Assembly: GCA_004556985.1 (NCBI GenBank)
Contig: SFFC01000029.1
Span: 1 to 19,443, forward strand
Length of the DNA stretch: 19,443 nucleotides
From: Clostridiales bacterium
GTDB taxonomy: Bacteria; Bacillota; Clostridia; Christensenellales; Aristaeellaceae
Direction of reading: 5' to 3'
A model generated the notes under the pieces. The model was not told where the DNA came from, searched no databases, and saw only the letters and a program-made list of their open reading frames with translations. Position 1 is the stretch's first letter, and the number at the start of each line of letters is the position of its first letter. This document shows, one piece after another, positions 14,910-19,443 of the stretch. A program made the position numbers and the translations under genes.

Positions 14910-15832
14910 GCACAATCAATCTGAAGCAATTTATGGACATCACGCCGGAAATCGAGGAGGCTGTGCGCACGGGCAAGCCCGTCGTCGCGCTGGAGAGCAC
15001 GATCCTCAGCCACGGCATGCCCTATCCCGAGAACCTTGGCTTTGCACGCGAGGTGGAGAAGATCATCCGCGCGGAGGGTGCGGTGCCTGCAACCATGGCG
15101 ATCATCGACGGAAGGCTCAAGGCGGGCCTGACGGAGGAGGAGCTCGTGCGCATGTGCGAGGCGAAGGGCGTGCTCAAGGTCAGCCGCCGCGACCTGCCGA
15201 TCGTCGCGGCGAAGAAGCTGACCGGCGCGACGACCGTCGCCACGACAATGATCCTGGCGAACCTGGCGGGCGTGCACGTCTTTGCCACGGGCGGCATCGG
15301 CGGCGTGCACCGCGGCGGCGAGAATTCGATGGATATCAGCGCCGACCTGCAGGAGCTGGCGCATACGCCGGTCGCGGTCGTCTGCGCGGGCGCAAAGATG
15401 ATTCTGGATATCGGGCGGACGCTCGAGTATCTGGAGACGATGGGCGTACCGGTGCTGGGCCTTGATACGGACGATTTCCCGGCCTTCTACTGCCGCAGAA
15501 GCGGCTTTGGCGTCGACTACAACGCGAAGACGCCCGCCGACGTCGCCGCGATTGCGAAGGCCAAGTGGGATATGGGCCTGGGCGGCGGCCTGCTGATCGG
15601 CAATCCGGTGCCCGAGGAATACGCGATGGACTTTGACGCGATGAGCGCGACAATCGACAGGGCGCTTGCGATGGCGGAGGAGGCCGGCGTCAAGGGCAAG
15701 AACATCACGCCGTTCCTGCTCGCGCATATCGTCGAGCTGACCGGCGGCGACAGCCTCAAGACGAATATCCAGCTCGCCTTCAATAACGCGCGCGCTGCGG
15801 CAAGGATCGCCGTCGAGCTGGCGAAGCTGTAA
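14906..15832 (+). CDS. psuG: Pseudouridine-5'-phosphate glycosidase
   Basis: PsuG breaks the C-C glycosidic bond of pseudouridine-5'-phosphate, giving uracil and ribose-5-phosphate. The 308-residue protein has the hallmark VALESTILSHGMPYP at 27-41 with the catalytic glutamate E30 (E31 in E. coli), FATGGIGGVHRG at 126-137, SMDISADLQEL with the likely metal-binding aspartate D147, and CAGAKMILDI with the catalytic lysine K164 (K166 in E. coli). Length and motifs are complete. The ATG overlaps the psuK stop by four bases and an AAGGAG box is inside psuK. It ends the operon, followed by a very long hairpin. Confidence 0.96.
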   Translation: MSTINLKQFMDITPEIEEAVRTGKPVVALESTILSHGMPYPENLGFAREVEKIIRAEGAVPATMAIIDGRLKAGLTEEELVRMCEAKGVLKVSRRDLPIVAAKKLTGATTVATTMILANLAGVHVFATGGIGGVHRGGENSMDISADLQELAHTPVAVVCAGAKMILDIGRTLEYLETMGVPVLGLDTDDFPAFYCRRSGFGVDYNAKTPADVAAIAKAKWDMGLGGGLLIGNPVPEEYAMDFDAMSATIDRALAMAEEAGVKGKNITPFLLAHIVELTGGDSLKTNIQLAFNNARAAARIAVELAKL

Positions 15833-15846
15833 TCTGATCTGGAATT

Positions 15847-15936
15847 TGCTTTGATGCGCGCGAAGCGAAGAAGGGCGTCTGAGGGGTGAACCCCCTCGGA
15901 CGCCCTTCTTCACTTCGCGCTGATGAAAGCATTTTT
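15847..15936 (+). terminator. Very long hairpin terminator after psuG
   Basis: Two 29-base arms, 15858-15886 and 15892-15920, are complementary except for one C-A mismatch and one wobble pair, around a five-base loop. A five-by-five internal loop is followed by six further outer pairs (15847-15852 with 15926-15931), then TTTTT at 15932-15936. The stem is about three times the usual terminator length. It sits between convergent operons and would fold in transcripts from either side, though the T-run favours the plus strand. A small mobile palindromic element adopted as a terminator is another possibility. Confidence 0.8.
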
Positions 15937-15967
15937 GAATGAAATCAGTATGAATGGGAAAGAGCGT

Positions 15968-16546
15968 TCACGGCAGCGTCACTGCCGTCATGCCCTCCGC
16001 GTCGCGTGCGTCGTGCGTGACCAGCAGGAGCAGACGGCCTTTGGCACGCTCCCGCACGAGCGCGAGCATCTGCGCATGCGTCTGCTCGTCGAGCGCGCGG
16101 AAGGGCTCATCCAGCAGCAGCACGGGCGCGTCAAAGGCGAGCGCGCGGGCGAGCGCCGCGCGGCGCTTCATGCCGCCGGAGAGCGCGTCGGGATAGGCCT
16201 GCGCCTCGCCCTGAAGACCGACGCGCGCGAGCCATTCCCCGGCAACGCGCAGGGCGCGCGGCCTGTCGCGCTGCATCTCGCGCGGCAGGACCAGGGCGAC
16301 GTTCTGCGCGACGGAATACCAGGGCAGCAGCCTGTCCTCCTGAAAGCAGAAGGACAGGCGCTCCGGGCGCACGATCTCGCCCCGCTGCGGCGTTTCCAGC
16401 CCGGCGATCAGCCGCAGCAGCGTCGTCTTCCCGCAGCCGGAGGGGCCCAGCAGTGCATACGCGCCGGGAGATTCAAAGCGCAGCGACAGGCCGGAAAAGA
16501 CGGCCTTGCCGACGTAGGCCATGTGGACATCGCGCAGCTCAATCAT
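15968..16546 (-). CDS. ABC transporter ATP-binding protein, TauB/SsuB type (short)
   Basis: This is the ATPase of a small-molecule importer. All nucleotide-binding elements are present: Walker A GPSGCGKTT at 34-42, Q-loop glutamine Q69 in FQEDRLLPW, signature LSGGM at 122-126, Walker B LLLDEP at 143-148, and the switch histidine H178 in VTHD. At 192 residues it lacks the 50 or so C-terminal residues common in TauB/SsuB/ThiZ relatives; the frame ends cleanly, so this looks like a naturally minimal form, not a frameshift. The start follows GGAGGTG and overlaps the permease gene by eight bases. Substrate is not known. Confidence 0.9.
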   Translation of the reverse strand: MIELRDVHMAYVGKAVFSGLSLRFESPGAYALLGPSGCGKTTLLRLIAGLETPQRGEIVRPERLSFCFQEDRLLPWYSVAQNVALVLPREMQRDRPRALRVAGEWLARVGLQGEAQAYPDALSGGMKRRAALARALAFDAPVLLLDEPFRALDEQTHAQMLALVRERAKGRLLLLVTHDARDAEGMTAVTLP

Positions 16547-17309
16547 GGCGCACCTCCGAAAAGCGGCGGGTCAGGCGGCGAAGCAGCGCTTCCAGCAGGA
16601 CGCTGAGCAGCACGAGCATGAGCGTCCAGGCGAGCAGGCTGTCCGTCTCCAGATAGATTTTCGCTTCATACAGGCGGCTGCCGACGGCGCGCCGGGGTAC
16701 GCCGATCACCTCTGCGGCGACGACGGCCTTCCAGCACAGGCCGATGGCCGCCAGGCAGCTCTCCACAAACGCGGGCAGCACCGAAGGCAGGACGACGCGG
16801 CGCAGCGTGCCGGAGCGGCCAAAGCGGTAGAGGCGGGCCATCTCCAGAAGCCTTGGATCGATGGCGCGCACGGCCTGCGTCAGTGCAGAAAAGACGACGG
16901 GCAGCGTCATCAGAAAGCCCGTGAGCACGGGCACGCGCGCGCTGGAGAGCCAGACCAGCGCCAGCACGATGAACGAGGTCACCGGCGTAGCGCGCACGGC
17001 GGAGAGCAGCGGCGAAACCAGCAGCTCCGCCGCGCGGAAGCGGCAGCAGAGCGCCACGAGCAGCACGGCGAAGGCGATGCCCAGCAGATAGGCAAGCAGC
17101 GTCCGCAGCAGCGTCCCCCCGAGCGTCAGCCAGAAGCCGGAGCTGGGCAGCAGCGCGCCCAGTCGGCGCAGCACGGCCAGCGGCGTGGGCAGCAGCAGCG
17201 GCGAATTGACCCATCGCGCGGCGAGCGCCCAGAGCAGGACATAAAAGGCCAAAACGCCCGCGCGCTCGAGTAGGGCTTTGGCGCGCGGGCAAAAGGCGTT
17301 ACTGCGCAT
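16539..17309 (-). CDS. ABC transporter permease, TauC/SsuC type
   Basis: This is the membrane subunit of the same importer, 256 residues with about six predicted membrane helices. The ATPase-coupling loop is near the sequence PRLLEMARLYRFGRSGTLRR, and VVAAEVIGVPRRAVGSRLYEA is the conserved segment seen in TauC/SsuC/ThiX-like permeases. The start is taken as ATG at 17309, which overlaps the binding-protein stop by 11 bases. No ribosome binding site is visible, so it probably relies on reinitiation after the upstream stop codon. A hairpin lies within its first 20 codons (17256-17290). An extension to 17375 lies wholly inside the binding-protein gene and is rejected. Confidence 0.87.
   Translation of the reverse strand: MRSNAFCPRAKALLERAGVLAFYVLLWALAARWVNSPLLLPTPLAVLRRLGALLPSSGFWLTLGGTLLRTLLAYLLGIAFAVLLVALCCRFRAAELLVSPLLSAVRATPVTSFIVLALVWLSSARVPVLTGFLMTLPVVFSALTQAVRAIDPRLLEMARLYRFGRSGTLRRVVLPSVLPAFVESCLAAIGLCWKAVVAAEVIGVPRRAVGSRLYEAKIYLETDSLLAWTLMLVLLSVLLEALLRRLTRRFSEVRHD
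17256..17290 (-). promoter_or_regulatory. GC-rich stem-loop at the start of the permease gene
   Basis: GCCCGCGCGC at 17256-17265 and its exact reverse complement at 17281-17290 form a perfect 10-bp all-GC stem with a 15-base loop. On the minus strand it is followed by GTTTTGGCCTTTT. It begins nine bases after the binding-protein stop codon and covers codons 7-18 of the permease. It could reduce permease expression relative to the binding protein, as the hairpins after the other two binding-protein genes may do. Confidence 0.5.
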
Positions 17310-18249
17310 AGTAGAAGGCGTCGTCCGGCAGAGCGCCGCCGACGGAGGCGGGATTGGCCGCATAGAGCAATTCATAGAGCGGCTCGATCTGCGCGCGCAT
17401 CTCCTCGCCCGCGACGAAGACGATGTGGCAGTTCGGAGTCGCGCGCTTGGCGACGGCCGCCTTGGGCATCACGCCGAACTGCTCCACGAGCTGGCTCGCC
17501 GCGTCGGGATCGGCGTTGACCAGCGCGACCGAATCGGCATACTGCGCAAGGAACGCCTCGACCTGCTCCGGGTGCTCCTGCGCAAACGCCGTGCGCACGA
17601 CGACGCAGCCCATCGAGAGCACCATGTCGTCATTGCCGGCGCTGCGGGCGGCATCCTCAAAGAGCGCCGTCACGTCGAGCGCGGCGCGCAGGCTGTCGTT
17701 CTGCATGAGCGCGCTGGTGACGTGCGGCTCGGGCAGGATGCCCGTCTCCACCTGGCCGCTGGCCAACAGCGCGGCCAGCTCGCTGTGCTCGGCGACATAC
17801 TCGACCGTCACGCTGCCGGCGAGGCCGTTCTGCTCGAGGATGTAGTCGATGACATATTCCGGCACGCTGGCCTGGCCGGTGGCGTAGACCGTGCGCCCGG
17901 CGAGATCGTCGACGGAATCGATCGTCGGGTCGCTGGTCACGACGTGCAGCACGCCCAGCGTGTTGAGCGCCAAGAGCCTGACGCCGCCGTTTGTCTTCTG
18001 GTAGAGCGTCGCGGCGAGGTTGGTCGGGCAGGCGGCGATGTCCGCGCTGCCGCTGGCGAGGGCGGCGACGATCTCGTCCGGCCCGCCGCAGAGCGTGAAG
18101 GCGTAATCCTCCGGAGCGTCGCGCATGACGCCCACCATGCCGATGCCGGTCGGGCCCTTGAGCGCGTAGACGTTGGCGGGCGCGTCTGCCAAGGCGCAGG
18201 CGGTCACAAGCAGCAGGGCAGCAAGCAGCGCGAAAAACAGTTTCTTCAT
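17299..18249 (-). CDS. ABC transporter substrate-binding lipoprotein, NMT1/TauA-like
   Basis: This is the extracellular receptor of the third transporter, 316 residues. Residues 1-17 are a signal peptide and VTAC at 15-18 is a usable lipobox, so the mature protein is probably anchored by C18; cleavage by signal peptidase I after ALA is an alternative. ALKGPTGIGMVGVM at 29-42, GSADIAACPTNLAA near 67-80 and the ending GGALPDDAFYYAQ are marks of a receptor family common in Clostridia, usually encoded with one TauC-like permease and one TauB-like ATPase. I do not know a proven ligand for this branch. The start follows AAGGAGA at 11 bases spacing, downstream of a good promoter. No riboswitch is evident in the short leader. 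Confidence 0.88.
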   Translation of the reverse strand: MKKLFFALLAALLLVTACALADAPANVYALKGPTGIGMVGVMRDAPEDYAFTLCGGPDEIVAALASGSADIAACPTNLAATLYQKTNGGVRLLALNTLGVLHVVTSDPTIDSVDDLAGRTVYATGQASVPEYVIDYILEQNGLAGSVTVEYVAEHSELAALLASGQVETGILPEPHVTSALMQNDSLRAALDVTALFEDAARSAGNDDMVLSMGCVVVRTAFAQEHPEQVEAFLAQYADSVALVNADPDAASQLVEQFGVMPKAAVAKRATPNCHIVFVAGEEMRAQIEPLYELLYAANPASVGGALPDDAFYYAQ

Positions 18250-18318
18250 GGTTCAGCAGTCTCCTTATCGGTCGGTTTGCAAAGGGAAGGCATCCCGAAG
18301 AGGGAACAGATTGAGAAA

Positions 18319-18347
18319 ATTATAACACAGTTTTTCCGGTTTTACAA
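18319..18347 (-). promoter_or_regulatory. Promoter of the NMT1-type ABC operon
   Basis: On the minus strand TTGTAA (18347-18342) and consensus TATAAT (18324-18319) are separated by 17 bases, with TGT directly before TATAAT as an extended -10. The region from 18348 to 18460 shows no gene and no other signal that I can support. Confidence 0.8.
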
Positions 18348-18460
18348 CTTCGTAATGAGGATAGAAATTGACGCGTTTATCCGATTCCATTGCGGAAGAA
18401 AAGCGCCGGGGGCATGCTGTCGGGAAGCGGAGGCGGCAGGAGCTTCGAACAATCTACAAA

Positions 18461-18485
18461 AAGAGCGGGAAGAACGTTCCCGCTT
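18461..18485 (-). terminator. Terminator of the trpS-nrdD-like unit
   Basis: AGCGGGAA at 18464-18471 pairs perfectly with TTCCCGCT at 18477-18484 around a five-base loop. On the minus strand the stem is followed by CTTTTTG. It lies 15 bases after the stop codon of the small NrdD-like gene. Confidence 0.85.
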
Positions 18486-18499
18486 CTGTCATTTGGCTG

Positions 18500-18769
18500 T
18501 CACATCGAAATCCCGTGCTTGACGCGGTCGCGTTCCTCGGCGCGCTTGGCGTTGCCCCAGCGATCCATCGTGCCCACGAGATAGCCCGTGATGCGGCGGA
18601 TGCGGTGAAAAGGCTGGTTGTGGAAGCGATAGGCGAGCTCCACATAATCGCCGTCGAGACGAATGTCGATGGCGTCCGGCTCGCGGCCGTAGAGCTGCGT
18701 ACCGCGGGCAATGTAGGCGTCGATTTCCGCCTGCGGGCAGGTCCCGCCGGTCAGGTTGATCTCACACAT
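18500..18769 (-). CDS. Small stand-alone protein resembling the NrdD glycyl-radical C-terminus
   Basis: This gene encodes 89 residues from the ATG at 18769, or 91 from the ATG at 18775. The AAGGAG box is nine bases from the former and three from the latter, so 18769 is preferred. Residues below are numbered from the longer form. The C-terminus resembles the end of class III anaerobic ribonucleotide reductase (NrdD): RRITGYLVGTMDRW at 60-73 and RVKH at 84-87 match the family pattern R-x-C-GYLG ... RVKH around the glycyl radical. G64 would be the radical glycine; the preceding cysteine is threonine here. The N-terminal half (LYGREPDAIDIRLDGDYVEL) is a small domain I cannot place in full-length NrdD. 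It could be a radical spare part like YfiD of pyruvate formate-lyase, or a relict. It follows trpS with 66 bases between and is probably cotranscribed. Confidence 0.7.
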   Translation of the reverse strand: MCEINLTGGTCPQAEIDAYIARGTQLYGREPDAIDIRLDGDYVELAYRFHNQPFHRIRRITGYLVGTMDRWGNAKRAEERDRVKHGISM

Positions 18770-18835
18770 GGCCATGCGCTCCTTTCGTGTACGGGTGGGG
18801 GATGGGCGGAAGTGGGTGCGGGTACTCCCCGCCGC

Positions 18836-19443
18836 TTATTTGGCGATGAAGCCGATCTTCTTCATGAGCTTGGCCAGCGTGCGCTCCGCGATGCGGCTGG
18901 CGCGCTCGGCGCCCGTGCGGTAGACGCTCTCCAGATAGGCCTTGTCGGCCATCACCTGGTTGAAGCGGGTCTGGATCGGCGCGAGGGTCTCGATCGTCGC
19001 GTCCGTCACGGCGCTCTTGAGGTCGCCGTAGCCCTTGCCGGCAAACGACTCGGCGAGGCTGTCGATCGTCTCGCCTGTCAGCGCGCTGAGGATGGAGAGC
19101 AGGTTCGACACGCCGGGCTTGTTCTCCGGGTCGAAGCGGATATCGCCGTCAGAATCGGTGACGGCGCGGCGGATCTTGCGGCGCACGGCGTCCGGGCCGT
19201 CGAGGATGCTGATAAAGGAATCGTCCGCGTCGGACTTGCTCATCTTGCGCGTGGGCTCCTGCAGGCTCATGACGCGCGCGCCGACCTTGGGATAATAGCC
19301 CTCCGGGATCGTGAAGACGCCGGAGTAGAGGCCGTTGACGCGCGCGGCGATGTCGCGGCAGATCTCCAGGTGCTGCGTCTGATCGACGCCCACGGGCACG
19401 AGGTTCGCCTGGTAGAGCAGGATGTCGCCGGCCATCAGCACCG
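18836..19443 (-). CDS. trpS: Tryptophanyl-tRNA synthetase (5' truncated by window end)
   Basis: TrpS charges tRNA-Trp with tryptophan. Only the C-terminal 202 or so residues are present; the N-terminal Rossmann half with the HIGH-type motif lies beyond the window. GVDQTQHLEICRDIA at 18-32 of the visible part is the tryptophan-site helix typical of bacterial TrpRS, and KMSKSDADD at 66-74 holds the KMSKS loop that binds ATP and the tRNA end. The C-terminal helical domain runs to residue 201 and ends normally. No T-box or other tryptophan control could be looked for, since the 5' end is missing. The following 60 bases to the next gene show no promoter. Confidence 0.95.
   Translation of the reverse strand, partial: VLMAGDILLYQANLVPVGVDQTQHLEICRDIAARVNGLYSGVFTIPEGYYPKVGARVMSLQEPTRKMSKSDADDSFISILDGPDAVRRKIRRAVTDSDGDIRFDPENKPGVSNLLSILSALTGETIDSLAESFAGKGYGDLKSAVTDATIETLAPIQTRFNQVMADKAYLESVYRTGAERASRIAERTLAKLMKKIGFIAK

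Noticed and set aside
18250..18318. Riboswitch such as TPP in the leader of the NMT1-type ABC operon
   Set aside because: The leader is only about 65 bases and no conserved riboswitch core or terminator pair is visible.
1..19443. CRISPR arrays, tRNA or rRNA genes, insertion sequences, integrase or prophage genes
   Set aside because: No regularly spaced repeats, RNA gene cores, transposase or recombinase reading frames were seen on either strand.

Overview
The window looks like part of a chromosome from a fairly high-GC, host-associated Clostridia-type Firmicute; a gut commensal is likely, but that is inference. The signs are strong AGGAGG-type ribosome binding sites before most genes, near-consensus TTGACA/TATAAT promoters in small AT-rich islands, LplB/LplC-type sugar permeases without their own ATPase, and many short rho-independent terminators. 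No phage, insertion sequence, CRISPR array, rRNA or tRNA was seen.

Layout. (1) 1-2755, plus strand: the 3' end of a TRAP transporter operon (dctP end, dctQ, dctM) closed by a clean terminator. (2) 2843-11389, minus strand: a sialic acid operon of eight genes, in transcription order sugar-binding protein, two CUT1 permeases, a BNR-repeat putative sialidase without a signal peptide, a formylglycine-generating-enzyme-like (FGE-like) protein lacking the catalytic cysteines, nanA, nanE and nanK. Several junctions overlap by 4-17 bases. (3) 11301-12441: a divergent control region and a GntR/FCD regulator, plausibly a NanR analogue. The region holds several GGATAT half-sites and a perfect 15-bp inverted repeat. 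(4) 12456-15936: a nucleobase module in which an NCS2 uracil permease (minus) diverges from psuK-psuG (plus), the pseudouridine kinase and glycosidase, which ends in a very long hairpin. (5) 15968-18347, minus: a three-gene ABC importer (NMT1/TauA-type binding protein, permease, short ATPase) of unknown substrate. (6) 18461-19443, minus: the 3' part of trpS followed by a 90-residue protein resembling the glycyl-radical tail of anaerobic ribonucleotide reductase.

How it works together. The sialic acid operon can import a sialic acid or sialoside, possibly cut or process it in the cytoplasm, and convert Neu5Ac to ManNAc plus pyruvate, then ManNAc-6-P, then GlcNAc-6-P. nagA and nagB are not in the window. 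The pseudouridine module yields ribose-5-phosphate and uracil, and the adjacent uracil permease suggests the free base is exchanged with the medium. All three binding-protein transporters carry a GC-rich stem-loop directly after the binding-protein gene and before, or at the very start of, the permease gene. This suggests a shared way of making binding protein in excess over permease.

Most worth a second look: the cysteine-less FGE-like protein in the sialic acid operon, the stand-alone NrdD-tail protein, the repeated stem-loops after binding-protein genes, and the operator array in the divergent region.
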